A stretch of DNA of 64,000 nt from Pseudanabaena sp. UWO311 (GCF_006937785.1 NZ_SJEE01000016.1:1-64000); one strand, 5' to 3'; positions 18,676-27,821 are shown, numbered from the stretch's first letter. Made by a program: numbers and translations. Notes: generated by a model not told the origin, from the sequence alone.

Positions 18676-18722
18676 AAAAGCCATAGAGTGACGACGTGAA
18701 GCGTTGTCACTCTATGGCTTTT
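18676..18722. repeat. Hairpin with degenerate MITE-like left flank
   Basis: Arms 18676-18695 and 18703-18722 pair with a wobble, around a GTGAAGC apex. The left flank from about 18654 (TCGCCAAGTGTATC) matches the flank of the element at 19439 and resembles that at 50411. The right arm overlaps the stop codon of the downstream minus-strand gene (18712). Confidence 0.65.
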
Positions 18723-19428
18723 GTAAGTTCAGCATCTCTTTCTGGACATTCATACCAATGACTAATGCATCATTCAGCATAGAACTATACTGATCGGCTT
18801 GGTTCTTAACTTCTAAGGACTCTAATGCAATTAGATTTTGCTCAATATTATCAAAAAGCTGGTGATGACTACTTAAAAAGTTCCGATGCTCTCGGAGGAT
18901 TTTTTCTGTAGTTAAGCCACAAATTAGACTATCTCTAGTTAGCTCAAGAGCTTGCAGTATATCTTCGCGATGATCGAGGTGCTGATCGCGATTTACGGAT
19001 TGATTGCTAGCAGACTTTAGGCGATCGCAAATATCGATAGCTGCGATTACTTGATTATATTTATCCACTTCATCGAGAAGATGTGATAAACAAGCCATTT
19101 TTTTAGCTCTCTTCCAAGCAAACAGGTTCCAACCAGCAAACAGAATTAATACAAATGCGAAGACAAAAATGGCAAACCCAACTTGATCTTGACGATTATC
19201 TATGGGTCTCCCAAGAGATTGAAAGATCAAAATGCTAATTGGCAAACTGAAAATTGAAATTAAGAATATGATGATAGCTTCGTTCAGTAAAAAAGGAACC
19301 AAGCATTTTTTTCTTTGGAGCATAGAAATCCTATAAGCACTTCCAATAAATAAAAGGCTAATCTCTTTTCCTGTTACCCTCTCTAGATCCTGTTCGGTGA
19401 TCTGCAAATTCCTAATGTCAGTTTGCAT
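18712..19428 (-). CDS. Hypothetical protein with two membrane segments
   Basis: This 238-residue protein is not recognised. It has two hydrophobic segments (about residues 44-68 and 82-104) forming a hairpin in the membrane, then a long helical cytoplasmic or lumenal tail (about 110-238). It lies beside another unrecognised membrane protein gene (19537-20295) on the same strand, separated by a palindromic element, so the two might have once formed an operon. There is a HIP1 site in the tail. Function unknown. Confidence 0.6.
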   Translation of the reverse strand: MQTDIRNLQITEQDLERVTGKEISLLFIGSAYRISMLQRKKCLVPFLLNEAIIIFLISIFSLPISILIFQSLGRPIDNRQDQVGFAIFVFAFVLILFAGWNLFAWKRAKKMACLSHLLDEVDKYNQVIAAIDICDRLKSASNQSVNRDQHLDHREDILQALELTRDSLICGLTTEKILREHRNFLSSHHQLFDNIEQNLIALESLEVKNQADQYSSMLNDALVIGMNVQKEMLNLQKP

Positions 19429-19438
19429 GGTTGTTTGG

Positions 19439-19524
19439 TATAGCTGTCGCCAAGTGTATCAAGAAATAAAACCCAAAATAGAGTTGCGGCGCTTCGCGCC
19501 GCAACTCTATTTTGGATTTTGGGT
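19439..19524. repeat. MITE-like element (family 1) with 20-bp hairpin
   Basis: It begins TATAGCTGTCGCCAAGTG, then AAAACCC, and contains perfect arms 19473-19492 and 19496-19515 around a TTC loop (GCTTCGC apex). The left flank matches those at 18654 and 50411. The right terminal repeat is degenerate, so the right boundary is approximate. Confidence 0.6.
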
Positions 19525-19536
19525 ATAAGTTCAAAT

Positions 19537-20295
19537 TTAAGAGACAAATAAATGCTTAATAGCATTCCAGACCGCCATATAAAAATTACCTTCACGCGGA
19601 CGGAAAAGATCGAATTTGGAGCCAAAGGAGCCAAAAAATGGTCTGAGCGTCCAAGCCATCTGACTTCCAACAAAAGCATAAAGCCCTAGCCAAAACTTCA
19701 AAATCGATATCCGTACTTTGCGATTTTTGTCGATCGCTGTATCTTCTATCACTAAGCCTTTATCTGAGACAATAGTTTCCACTTTTGGCAGTAAAACTTG
19801 ATAGAGAAAATAAACTCCAATAATTCCTGTTAACGTAAATATGACAACGTTTAACAACAGGAAAAAGAAATAGCTTTCTGTCGTAATCAAGAAGAATAAA
19901 GTGACTGGCGCGAAACCAAATAATAAAGTACTCGTAATAGTTACTGCACAAAGTAAAATCGCCGTATATTGACTCAGACGAGTTTTTGCACCGAAGTAAA
20001 CATTAAAGAAATAGAGCGCAGGCAAGCAAATTGCTAGGGTAATAAGAAACAAAAATGGCAACTTAGCTGCCGAGGATAAAACCTGCATCCAAGAACTAAC
20101 AGCACCGATCAATCCGCCATAAATCGCTAAAAATATGGAGCTACAAACTAACAAGCCAAATATTTTGGTGTTGACTTTGATGCCGTCATAGATTTCTTGA
20201 ATGAACCGATCGCGATCGCTAAGTAAGTCAATAAGAACTGAAAAAAATGGCATAAAGTTATTAGGGCTGAAGTTAAACTTGATAACTCTGGACAT
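19537..20295 (-). CDS. Multipass membrane protein, unrecognised
   Basis: This 252-residue protein has about five hydrophobic segments between residues 45 and 175 and a final short one near 205. The layout resembles Yip1-like or actin-binding WH2-annotated cyanobacterial membrane proteins, but I do not assign a family. An N-terminal amphipathic stretch (FFSVLIDLLSDRDRFIQEI) precedes the first membrane segment. It lies between two palindromic elements, with the start 22 bases before the terminal repeat of the next. Function unknown. Confidence 0.6.
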   Translation of the reverse strand: MSRVIKFNFSPNNFMPFFSVLIDLLSDRDRFIQEIYDGIKVNTKIFGLLVCSSIFLAIYGGLIGAVSSWMQVLSSAAKLPFLFLITLAICLPALYFFNVYFGAKTRLSQYTAILLCAVTITSTLLFGFAPVTLFFLITTESYFFFLLLNVVIFTLTGIIGVYFLYQVLLPKVETIVSDKGLVIEDTAIDKNRKVRISILKFWLGLYAFVGSQMAWTLRPFFGSFGSKFDLFRPREGNFYMAVWNAIKHLFVS

Positions 20296-20316
20296 TTTTT
20301 GAACAGTAAATGTTCC

Positions 20317-20423
20317 TTACAGTGCTTTGTGCTCAAACCCCAATCAAGAAAAATTTTGAAAGCATTGCGAAGCAACGCTTTCAAAATTTTTCTTGTGGCT
20401 CGTTTAATCGGCAATTGCTGTAA
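20317..20423. repeat. MITE-like element (family 2), TTACAG...CTGTAA ends
   Basis: The outer ends TTACAG (20317-20322) and CTGTAA (20418-20423) are inverted. Inside are 19-bp perfect arms 20345-20363 and 20377-20395, plus an inner GCGAAGC apex. The left end TTACAGTGCTTTGTGCTCAAA is shared in near-identical form with the elements at 37004 and, reversed, at 23879. Confidence 0.7.
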
Positions 20424-20432
20424 GTCATAAGT

Positions 20433-20475
20433 CCAACGATTAATAGCGTCGCTTCGCGACGCTATTAATCGTTGG
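20433..20475. repeat. 20-bp perfect hairpin, GCTTCGC apex
   Basis: Perfect arms 20433-20452 and 20456-20475 around TTC. The right arm runs into the end of the mannosidase gene (stop at 20465), so it was placed at or became part of the gene's 3' end. Confidence 0.75.
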
Positions 20476-23400
20476 AATAGAAAAAAGTTTTAATTTCGTA
20501 GGGCTTAAATGTAACTTTCAAGTGATTAGACTCCCCTTTATCTGTAGAAAGTAACGTGTTTTTGTTTTCCATCAAATCGCATTCCCAAATATTCTCTGCT
20601 TGCAATAAATCGAGTGAAATCTCTATTTCCGTCTCAGTTGTTTGCCCATGCGCCTCATAAAAACGCATAATCCAGCCTGATTGATCCTGCGATCGCTTAA
20701 AAGCCGAGAGAATAATATTGGGGGCAGAAACTTCTAAAAAACTTTGTCGCTTGTTTGAAATTAGTAAATTTGGAATTGGGGAATGTTGTAACACAAGAGG
20801 ATTGTTTAGCTCTTGAGCCAGTTGGACAATGTTTGCTTCTCGCCAATCACCTTGATGGGGAACTAAGCGATAGGTAAATTCATGATGACCGCGATCGCTA
20901 TTTGGACTGGGCCAGTTAGGACTACGCAGCAAAGTTAAACGTAAACAGTCAGGCTTTGCGTCATAGCCATACTTACTGTCATTGAGAATACTCAAACCAA
21001 CCCCAGAGTTTGCTCCCGCCGCAGGCGGGAGCAAACTCTCTGGGATTGAAGAAACCGCAATATCTGCCCAATATTGGGCAGAGACTTCCCATTTTGCTTT
21101 TGATTCGAGTGTTTCGCCTAGCGTACTACGCTGAATCGTTCCCATTGGGATTTCGTAAGTAGCATAGGGCGATCGCCAATTCACAGGAAAGGCTACTTTG
21201 ACTAAGGTATATTCCTCTTGCCACTCCACCCAATTTTTAACAGTAATAAATGGCTCAAAGGCTAATAGTTGAATCTCTTGAATAAAGGTTGAATTACGGA
21301 ACTTTTGGACGGTGCGGACTGATACTTGTAGGCTACTATTGCTAGAAATCTCAATTGCTTCAAGCGTTGTCGATTCTAATTTTTTGTTTTCATAATTTGG
21401 ATCAATATTCCATGCATCCCAATATTGTCCCTTGTCTTCAAAGAACTTTAGAGTGCTGGGTGATTGCAAGATCGCTTTTTGCGATCGCTTGTCAAATATT
21501 TGCCCGATCGCACCCATTTTAAGCTCAACCTCAACTTTAAGATATCTATTCTCTAGATAAAACTTTTCACTATCAGAAATAATACTTAAAGGCTCATTTG
21601 TCTCGACAATTCCTCCAGATTCCATCTCTGCAAATCCAAAGCTAGGAATATTCGCTAGCCAACAAAATGAACCGTCTGGCTTTTCGACTAACTGCGATCG
21701 CGACCAGTTGAGAAAATTCCATGCTTGCAAATTAGTGTTTTCTTGAATGTCACGGGGGAAAAGGCGATCGCAAATTTCTCTTGCCTCAGTCCATGTGCGA
21801 TCGGCATCAGTAAATACTTCAGGAATTGATGTGCCAGTGAGAATATCATGAAATTGATTGAGTAATAATCCTTGCCAAGCATTCTCTAATTGAGTTTGAG
21901 GATAGGGAATATTTGTAATTAAAGATGCGATCGCACTATATTTTTCGGCATTGCCAATTAGGACTTCAATTTGGCGGTTTTGGCGTTTTTGTTCGGCTTT
22001 GGAGGTAAATGTGCCGCGATGAAATTCTAAATAGAGTTCATCTTGCCAAACTGGTAAATCTGTGGGTAATTTCTCTTTTAGATTTAATAGAAAATCCTCT
22101 AATGTGCTAGGCTGCATCTCAAAGAAGATGGGTGAATCCGCCCACTTGCGTCCCATGTCGAGCATATCCGCAGTTGGTCCCCCACCATGATCGCCAACAC
22201 CATAAAGCCATGCAGTCTCAGGGATATCGTGGTTTTCTTCTTGAGTAGCAAGATATTTAGCGATCGCGACTGGCTCTAGTCCCAGCCCAATCTCATTACT
22301 AAAATAAGTAAAGATACGACTTCCATCCACACCTTCCCACCAAAAAAGTTGATGCGGGAATTTGTTAGTGTCATTCCACATTAGTTTTTGCGTGACAAAT
22401 GCTTCAAAGCCACTTTTTAAGAGGATCTGCGGCACTTGCCAATGAAACCCAAAGGTGTCTGGCAACCATGCGATTTTGACCTCTTTATTAAATTTCCCTC
22501 GAAAATATTCTTGACCATAGAGAATTTGTCTAATTAAAGATTCTCCACTCGGCAAGTTCCCATCTGGCTCCACCCACATACCGCCGATCGGCTCCCATTT
22601 ACCCTCGGCAACGGCAGATTGAATGCGGGCAAATAATTCAGGATATTCGCGTTCCATCCATTGGTAAGAGACAGCTGTACTTTGATTGAAGATTAATTCT
22701 GGGTATTGCTCTTGGATGTTTAAAGCCGATGTAAATGTGCGTTGCATTGCATCTTTAGTTTCTGCGATCGCCCATAACCAAGCCACATCAATATGCGAAT
22801 TCCCCAGCATATAAATCTGGCGCTGTTTCAGGAATTCGCTATATTGCAGAAGCGGCTTGCGAATTTCCGCGAGATGCGCAAAGAAGCTTTCACTTGTAAT
22901 CGATGCAGACATTGCGAATAGATTAATTAATCTGTTCGCGGCAGTTTCAAGAGCTAGCAAATCAACTTGATGCCTAGTAAAAATTGGGATATAAGTCTGG
23001 AGAATTTCTAATTCGATCGCTAACTGATCAGGATCGCATGGTTGACGCAAATATTCAAAGATTAATTCTGAAAGTTGCAATGCGCCTATGTCGTGTTTAG
23101 GACTATTTAGCTTGATCTCTAGGATAAATTCTTCATGAGGTTCCGCATAATCAGTTAACAAAATCCGACATTTTTGATCAAATAAATCTCCTTCTTGGAC
23201 TTTACTGCCATTAATCCACACCTCGCAAATATCCACCCACCATATTAAATTTAGCCGAATAGTAGAGCCGATTATCGATAATCCAGCATAGCTGTCTGGC
23301 ACTTGCCAAGCTTGCCTTAGATGAATATCTTCCTCGCATTGCAAGAAAGATACCATAGGCTTATTTTGCTTAGAGCTTACTGTTGGCAAAGTCTCCCAAG

Positions 23401-23521
23401 TACCTTGTTTATTTTCTCTTTGCCAATTGTCGAGTATAGATAAACGCGATCGCGATTTTAATTGTTCAATAACTTTAGTCAGACTTGTCACTAAATCAAT
23501 CATTCTATCTATATCTCCCAA
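20465..23521 (-). CDS. Alpha-mannosidase, glycoside hydrolase family 38
   Basis: This 1018-residue enzyme belongs to GH38, which releases alpha-linked mannose with retention. It has the zinc-binding HID motif at 243-245, the catalytic WLPDTFGF with nucleophile D355, and the long C-terminal beta domains. Full-length GH38 proteins are of this size. There is no clear signal peptide, suggesting a cytosolic enzyme. About residues 828-839 derive from a palindrome inserted in frame (21005-21039). HIP1 sites are frequent, so the gene itself is native. Its 3' end overlaps another hairpin. Confidence 0.85.
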   Translation of the reverse strand: MGDIDRMIDLVTSLTKVIEQLKSRSRLSILDNWQRENKQGTWETLPTVSSKQNKPMVSFLQCEEDIHLRQAWQVPDSYAGLSIIGSTIRLNLIWWVDICEVWINGSKVQEGDLFDQKCRILLTDYAEPHEEFILEIKLNSPKHDIGALQLSELIFEYLRQPCDPDQLAIELEILQTYIPIFTRHQVDLLALETAANRLINLFAMSASITSESFFAHLAEIRKPLLQYSEFLKQRQIYMLGNSHIDVAWLWAIAETKDAMQRTFTSALNIQEQYPELIFNQSTAVSYQWMEREYPELFARIQSAVAEGKWEPIGGMWVEPDGNLPSGESLIRQILYGQEYFRGKFNKEVKIAWLPDTFGFHWQVPQILLKSGFEAFVTQKLMWNDTNKFPHQLFWWEGVDGSRIFTYFSNEIGLGLEPVAIAKYLATQEENHDIPETAWLYGVGDHGGGPTADMLDMGRKWADSPIFFEMQPSTLEDFLLNLKEKLPTDLPVWQDELYLEFHRGTFTSKAEQKRQNRQIEVLIGNAEKYSAIASLITNIPYPQTQLENAWQGLLLNQFHDILTGTSIPEVFTDADRTWTEAREICDRLFPRDIQENTNLQAWNFLNWSRSQLVEKPDGSFCWLANIPSFGFAEMESGGIVETNEPLSIISDSEKFYLENRYLKVEVELKMGAIGQIFDKRSQKAILQSPSTLKFFEDKGQYWDAWNIDPNYENKKLESTTLEAIEISSNSSLQVSVRTVQKFRNSTFIQEIQLLAFEPFITVKNWVEWQEEYTLVKVAFPVNWRSPYATYEIPMGTIQRSTLGETLESKAKWEVSAQYWADIAVSSIPESLLPPAAGANSGVGLSILNDSKYGYDAKPDCLRLTLLRSPNWPSPNSDRGHHEFTYRLVPHQGDWREANIVQLAQELNNPLVLQHSPIPNLLISNKRQSFLEVSAPNIILSAFKRSQDQSGWIMRFYEAHGQTTETEIEISLDLLQAENIWECDLMENKNTLLSTDKGESNHLKVTFKPYEIKTFFYSND
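21005..21039. repeat. Palindrome inside the mannosidase coding region
   Basis: Perfect 16-base arms 21005-21020 and 21024-21039 around GCA (CC-GCA-GG apex). It is in frame and codes for roughly ESLLPPAAGANSG. Its structure is the same as that of the intergenic hairpins, which suggests insertion or capture of the element in a permissive loop. Confidence 0.7.
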
Positions 23522-23705
23522 TTCGAGTTAAACGTTACTTAAACCAGTTTACTCATTTAGACACCACGAATCTTTCGGTTACAGAAAATAATGATATAAA
23601 CTGACGTGTTTTGCTGTATAGCCCACTCAGCTAGTTGTGATTGCGTCCAATACTGCCATCTTCCTTAGGGCTGTGCAATTTAATAAAGTAGCAAATATAA
23701 AACCA

Positions 23706-23740
23706 GAATTGGTGGGGCGGCTTCGCCGCCCCACCAATTC
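23706..23740. repeat. 16-bp perfect hairpin, GCTTCGC apex
   Basis: Arms 23706-23721 and 23725-23740 pair perfectly around TTC. It lies in the 354-base gap 23522-23875, inside a larger partly inverted arrangement with AATAAAGTA near 23681 and TACTTTATT near 23758. The rest of the gap is occupied by the next element; no gene is seen. Confidence 0.75.
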
Positions 23741-23780
23741 TCTAAAATCTGGAATGGTACTTTATTTATTCGCTTGACCA

Positions 23781-23879
23781 TTACATGGAAAACAAGCCAG
23801 AGCAAAATTTTAAAAAGTGGTGTAAAGCAACACTTTTTAAAATTTTGTTCTGGTTTGTTTTAGGTGCAAAGCACTTTAA
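23781..23879. repeat. MITE-like element (family 2), reversed copy
   Basis: A long imperfect palindrome (about 33-base arms with wobbles) whose right end, read on the minus strand, is TTAAAGTGCTTTGCACCTAAA, matching the ends at 20317 and 37004. It overlaps the stop codon of the methyltransferase gene at 23876-23878. Confidence 0.6.
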
Positions 23880-24826
23880 GCTGCTTTAGCAATCACAGTA
23901 CGATGACGTGGTGTATTAGCGATGCTCGTTGGAGCCTCAAAACCTGCGGCAACTAATTCAGATGCGAGGTCAAAAGAGAAGTACTGATCGAGATATGGTT
24001 CCGTACTTTTGAGTAGAGTCAAAATATAGGGGGGCATTTTGACATAGATATCTGAATAGGGATTCATATCCATGAGTGCAAAGTGACCATTAGGCCGCAA
24101 AACACGGCGCATCTCCCGCAGGATTTGGCGAGAAGCCTCTTGAGGTAACTCGTGGAATAGCAGAAAGCAGGAAACAAAATCGAAGGAACTATCAGGTAAT
24201 CCTGTTTGTTCGGCGGTGGCATGAATCCATTGTACTTGTTGATTTTCTGCTAATTCAGGATGTTTGGTACGAGTATTGTAATTTGCGATCGCTAAAAAAT
24301 GTGGTGACAAATCCAGCCCAGTAATTTTGGCTTGAGGATAAGCGTTATGGAGCGCGAAAGTACTCATGCCCACACTGCAACCGATATCGAGAATATCCTG
24401 AGGCTGAGTGCTAATCTTTTCTTTCACAATATCAAAATAGCTCTGACGCAACCTCGCATCACCCTCAATTGGAGGTGTTTCATCCTTCCAGATGCGAGAG
24501 TGAACAGCATATGCCGCAGATTCTACTTCAGTTGCAGGCAACCAGCCAAGGTTACCTTCTTCATAAGCATGAAAAGGCTTAAGATAATATTCAGGATACT
24601 TTAAGTTTGGATTTCGAACCTGGATTAGTTCAGCTTCAAGATCTTGTTTTTGGAGATCGGCGGCAATTTGAAGCCAGTTTACGCCCATCGACTCAGCACG
24701 TTCGATCATCATTTTCCGAGCGCGTTGCTTAGCTATGTTAAATAAAGGCGCGATCGATAAAAGACCATTTACTAAACGGGAAGCTAGTCCAATTTTTGGG
24801 GTCGGATTTGAAGTTGCAACAGTCAT
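23876..24826 (-). CDS. Class I SAM methyltransferase
   Basis: This 316-residue protein has ILDIGCSVGMST (SAM loop at about 145), LDLSPHFLAIA, FDFVSCFLLFHELP and MRRVLRPNGHFALMDM, a complete Methyltransf_11/25 set. The first 120 residues form an extra N-terminal region seen in cyanobacterial and plastid relatives of unknown substrate. It stands alone on the minus strand. The final codons lie in a repeat element. The substrate cannot be told from sequence. Confidence 0.8.
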   Translation of the reverse strand: MTVATSNPTPKIGLASRLVNGLLSIAPLFNIAKQRARKMMIERAESMGVNWLQIAADLQKQDLEAELIQVRNPNLKYPEYYLKPFHAYEEGNLGWLPATEVESAAYAVHSRIWKDETPPIEGDARLRQSYFDIVKEKISTQPQDILDIGCSVGMSTFALHNAYPQAKITGLDLSPHFLAIANYNTRTKHPELAENQQVQWIHATAEQTGLPDSSFDFVSCFLLFHELPQEASRQILREMRRVLRPNGHFALMDMNPYSDIYVKMPPYILTLLKSTEPYLDQYFSFDLASELVAAGFEAPTSIANTPRHRTVIAKAA

Positions 24827-24879
24827 AATTAATTTTAAAAATTTAATTCCTGAAATTAAAGCGTAACAGGATTAACTTG

Positions 24880-25425
24880 CTACTCTCTGATTTTACGTGG
24901 CTTCATGGCGATCGCGGGATTGCCGAGGTAAATTGTCATTGGTTCTAGTGATCGCGTCGCAACGCTGCCTAAGCCCAAAACAGCGCCCTGCCCGACTCTT
25001 ACCCCTGCGGCAACAATCGCTCGCGCTGCGATCCAACTACCTGCTTCGATATAAATTGGGGCGGTGCTAAGGGCAAAACTGCGATCGCGCCAGTCGTGAT
25101 TACCCGTACAGAGGTAAACCCCTTGCGAAATACAGCAATGGCTTTCGATTGTAATCAAATCGAGATTATCTAGCCAAACATCTTCCCCGATCCAAACAAA
25201 ATCTTTGATCACCAAGCGCCAAGGAAATTTGACCCGCACCCCAGTTTTAATCCTCACCCCCTGCCCAATTTCTGCCCCAAACCAACGCAAAATATTAACC
25301 TTCAAACCCGAAAAAGGGATTAAATAACTACGCACTAAAGGCTCTCCTACAAAGTACCAAAGCACCTGTTTCCAGATCGTTGCGCCTGTTGTATATGTAC
25401 CCGTTGTGTAGCGATCAAGGCGCAA
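24880..25425 (-). CDS. WcaF/HpsU-type acetyltransferase
   Basis: This 181-residue protein is a left-handed beta-helix acyltransferase with hexapeptide repeats (about residues 50-165). The GNHDWRDRSFALSTAPI segment is typical of the WcaF family (colanic-acid acetyltransferase). The same family includes HpsU, a hormogonium polysaccharide gene of filamentous cyanobacteria. It would acetylate a sugar of an exopolysaccharide using acetyl-CoA. It starts 39 bases before the hairpin at 25465. Whether it is the HpsU orthologue needs context not present here. Confidence 0.75.
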   Translation of the reverse strand: MRLDRYTTGTYTTGATIWKQVLWYFVGEPLVRSYLIPFSGLKVNILRWFGAEIGQGVRIKTGVRVKFPWRLVIKDFVWIGEDVWLDNLDLITIESHCCISQGVYLCTGNHDWRDRSFALSTAPIYIEAGSWIAARAIVAAGVRVGQGAVLGLGSVATRSLEPMTIYLGNPAIAMKPRKIRE

Positions 25426-25464
25426 AGTTGTAGCTCCTCACAGCGTTCTGAACTGAAATAAAAT

Positions 25465-25517
25465 CCAAGATTTTTATTGAGAGCATTGCTTTGCAATGCT
25501 CTCAATAAAAATCTTGG
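25465..25517. terminator. 25-bp perfect hairpin in divergent gap, GCTTTGC apex
   Basis: Arms 25465-25489 and 25493-25517 pair perfectly around TTT. It lies between the divergent acetyltransferase and DUF3110 genes, so it is not at the end of either; a terminator role is doubtful. Confidence 0.6.
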
Positions 25518-25568
25518 AGTAGGCATGTTATACAATATTAGAGCTTTTTGAATGGTCGAGTTTTTTCT

Positions 25569-25952
25569 ATGCAAGTTTGGGTATTGCTGTTTAACGCCAA
25601 CACCGATAACGAAGGTATTTATACTCTAGAAATTGAAGGCAATAATATTATTGTCGCCTTTGAGCAAGAGGATGACGCGATTCGTTATGCAGGTCTATTG
25701 GAGGCTCAAGATTTTTTGTCGCCGACAGTTGAACGCATCGACAAGCAAGATTTAGAAGAATTTTGTGAAGAAGCAGGCTATGACTTAAACATTGTACCGA
25801 CCGATGCTTTGTTGGTTCCTCCTGAGAAAAATGTTGACAAAACTGATTGGTCTAGCGATCGCGATCGCAATTTACCAGAATCAGATGATGAGGATGAGGT
25901 AGAAGATCCCGTAATTGCCATGATGCGTCGTCGTCTAGAGAATTTACTGTAG
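25569..25952 (+). CDS. DUF3110 domain protein
   Basis: This 127-residue protein starts MQVWVLLFNANTDNEGIYTL, the signature of cyanobacterial DUF3110. It has an acidic, low-complexity C-terminal part (DEDEVEDP). An in-frame ATG at 25548 would add seven residues, but the family normally begins at MxVxVLLFN. Proteins of this type are conserved in oxygenic phototrophs, including plastids, with no firm function. It is followed on the same strand by the thioesterase and argJ. Confidence 0.8.
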   Translation: MQVWVLLFNANTDNEGIYTLEIEGNNIIVAFEQEDDAIRYAGLLEAQDFLSPTVERIDKQDLEEFCEEAGYDLNIVPTDALLVPPEKNVDKTDWSSDRDRNLPESDDEDEVEDPVIAMMRRRLENLL

Positions 25953-26036
25953 TGATTCTCAATTTGTCTTTCCACATATCGATGACAAACTCAGAACTAC
26001 AAAACCTGATTAGAATTTGTTATAGGTATTACCACG

Positions 26037-26519
26037 ATGTCTGATCTACCTTCCAATACTTTAACCAACATCATTACCAAATTTGAACCGACAGCTGAAG
26101 GTAATGAAAGTGATGGTTGGTTTAACTATCCTGTACGTGTTTATCCTCATCACACTGACTATGCGGGCGTAGTGTGGCATGGTACTTATCTAACTTGGAT
26201 GGAAGAGGCAAGGGTAGAATGCTTACGCACTGTAGGTATGAGCTTTGAGGAGTTAGTTTCAGCGGGTGTGGACTTACCCGTTGCCGAGATGAATCTGCGC
26301 TATCACCGCTCGGCGCGAATGGGTGATGATGTGCTGGTAATGACTAGGCTTGTACCAGATAAAGTCCGCCTGAACTGGGAATATCAAATTCGCACTGAAA
26401 CAGATCTATGTGTAACAGCAGTGGTTACCCTCGTACCTGTAGATTTTGAAAAACGTAAGTTGTTGCGATCGCTACCAAGCTCCTTAGAAGGGGCGATCGC
26501 TAAGCTTACGGGAATTTAA
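26037..26519 (+). CDS. Acyl-CoA thioesterase, hotdog fold (4HBT)
   Basis: This 160-residue protein has RVYPHHTDYAGVVWHGTYLTWMEEAR, the usual hotdog motif in which Asp-Tyr-Ala-Gly-Val and the following W-x-G-x-Y segment build the active site of YbgC-like 4-hydroxybenzoyl-CoA thioesterases. It hydrolyses acyl-CoA esters; the substrate is not determined. It is not obviously the DHNA-CoA hydrolase of the phylloquinone pathway. It sits between DUF3110 and argJ on the same strand. Confidence 0.8.
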   Translation: MSDLPSNTLTNIITKFEPTAEGNESDGWFNYPVRVYPHHTDYAGVVWHGTYLTWMEEARVECLRTVGMSFEELVSAGVDLPVAEMNLRYHRSARMGDDVLVMTRLVPDKVRLNWEYQIRTETDLCVTAVVTLVPVDFEKRKLLRSLPSSLEGAIAKLTGI

Positions 26520-26521
26520 GT

Positions 26522-26548
26522 TTTAAACCTCGCATTGCGAGGTTTAAA
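26522..26548. repeat. Short hairpin, GCATTGC apex
   Basis: Twelve-base perfect arms 26522-26533 and 26537-26548 around ATT, right after the thioesterase stop. No strong T-run follows. Confidence 0.6.
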
Positions 26549-26578
26549 TGCATAGTAACTGAGGAAATCAATCAAATC

Positions 26579-27790
26579 ATGGCAAATTGGCAAGTAATTG
26601 CAGGCGGTGTGACCGCAGCAAAGGGCTATAAAGCAGCAGGGATTACAGCAGGACTGAAACCATCGGGCGCACCTGACCTAACTTTGATCGCCTCCGATGT
26701 CCCTGCGATCGCCGCAGGTGTATTTACCAAGTCTTGCGTCAGAGCCGCCTGTGTGGACTTTAACCGTGAAGTATTAGCTAAGGGCGGCTACATCAGTACG
26801 ATCCTCTGCAATGCGGGTCAAGCCAATGCCAGTACAGGTGTAGAGGGCTGGCGCAATGCCGTTGAATGCGCTGAACTTGTACAGAAAGCTTTAAATACCT
26901 CAGATGGCGTTTTGGTGGCTTCTACTGGTGTCATCGGTAAGCAATTGCTGATGGAAAAGATGCGGGCAGGCATTGCCAAAATTGCCCCATTAATTTCACC
27001 CGACGGTGGTGAAGATGCTTCGCGATCGATCATGACCACGGACACTGTGCCCAAGAGTATTGCCTTAGAAACGGTGATCGATGGTAAGCCAGTTAGAATT
27101 GGCGGCATCTGCAAAGGATCGGGGATGATTCACCCCAATATGGCGACGATGCTGGGCTTTGTCACTTGCGATGCGGGAGTAGAGCCAAAGCTTTGGCAAA
27201 AGATGTTGTCTAGTTCTATCGATGCCAGCTTCAATCAGGTTACTGTCGATGGCGACACCAGCACCAATGACATGGTGTTGGCACTTTGCAATGGTCAGTC
27301 TGGCGTAACTATTGATGATGAAGATTCTGATGCAGCGCAGCAGATACAGTCAATGCTCAAAGAGGTTTGCATGAGCTTAGCTAAGGCGATCGCTCGTGAT
27401 GGTGAAGGCGCAACCTGCATGATTGAGGTCAATGTCACTGGCGCATCTAGCACCGAGGCTGCTCGTCAAATTGCCAAAACCATTGTCGGTTCATCGCTTG
27501 TAAAATCCGCAATTTTTGGTAACGATCCGAACTGGGGCAGAATTGCCGCCGCCGCAGGGCGATCGGGTGTTGATTTCAATCAAGATTTGTTGAATATTCA
27601 ACTGGGTGGTTTTGTAATGATGAAGGATGGCACACCGCAGGAATACGATCGCAATGCTGCTAGTGACTATCTCAAAAATGACACCGTAATCATTAATGTC
27701 GGTGTCGGTGATGGTAGTGGTGATGGCACTGCATGGGGCTGTGATCTCAGCTACGATTACGTCAAGATCAACGCTGAATACACAACTTAA
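26579..27790 (+). CDS. argJ: Bifunctional ornithine acetyltransferase / N-acetylglutamate synthase
   Basis: This 403-residue ArgJ moves the acetyl group from N-acetylornithine to glutamate in the cyclic arginine pathway, and may also use acetyl-CoA. The self-cleavage site M-A-T-M-L is present, with T190 as the new N-terminal nucleophile, and a downstream DGDTSTNDMVLALCNG block is conserved. Length is normal. The start is preceded by TGAGGA. It is followed by a well-formed hairpin with a T-run. HIP1 is abundant. Confidence 0.95.
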   Translation: MANWQVIAGGVTAAKGYKAAGITAGLKPSGAPDLTLIASDVPAIAAGVFTKSCVRAACVDFNREVLAKGGYISTILCNAGQANASTGVEGWRNAVECAELVQKALNTSDGVLVASTGVIGKQLLMEKMRAGIAKIAPLISPDGGEDASRSIMTTDTVPKSIALETVIDGKPVRIGGICKGSGMIHPNMATMLGFVTCDAGVEPKLWQKMLSSSIDASFNQVTVDGDTSTNDMVLALCNGQSGVTIDDEDSDAAQQIQSMLKEVCMSLAKAIARDGEGATCMIEVNVTGASSTEAARQIAKTIVGSSLVKSAIFGNDPNWGRIAAAAGRSGVDFNQDLLNIQLGGFVMMKDGTPQEYDRNAASDYLKNDTVIINVGVGDGSGDGTAWGCDLSYDYVKINAEYTT

Positions 27791-27821
27791 AAAAGAGGCG
27801 TGCTTTGCACGCCTCTTTTTT
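27789..27821 (+). terminator. argJ terminator, GCTTTGC apex
   Basis: Fifteen-base perfect arms 27789-27803 and 27807-27821 around TTT, ending in six T residues. It overlaps the argJ stop codon. This is the most terminator-like hairpin in the window. Confidence 0.8.

Noticed and set aside
19383-19679. Minus-strand frame overlapping the membrane protein genes
   Set aside because: It overlaps two better-supported genes and a palindromic repeat, and its protein has no recognisable pattern.
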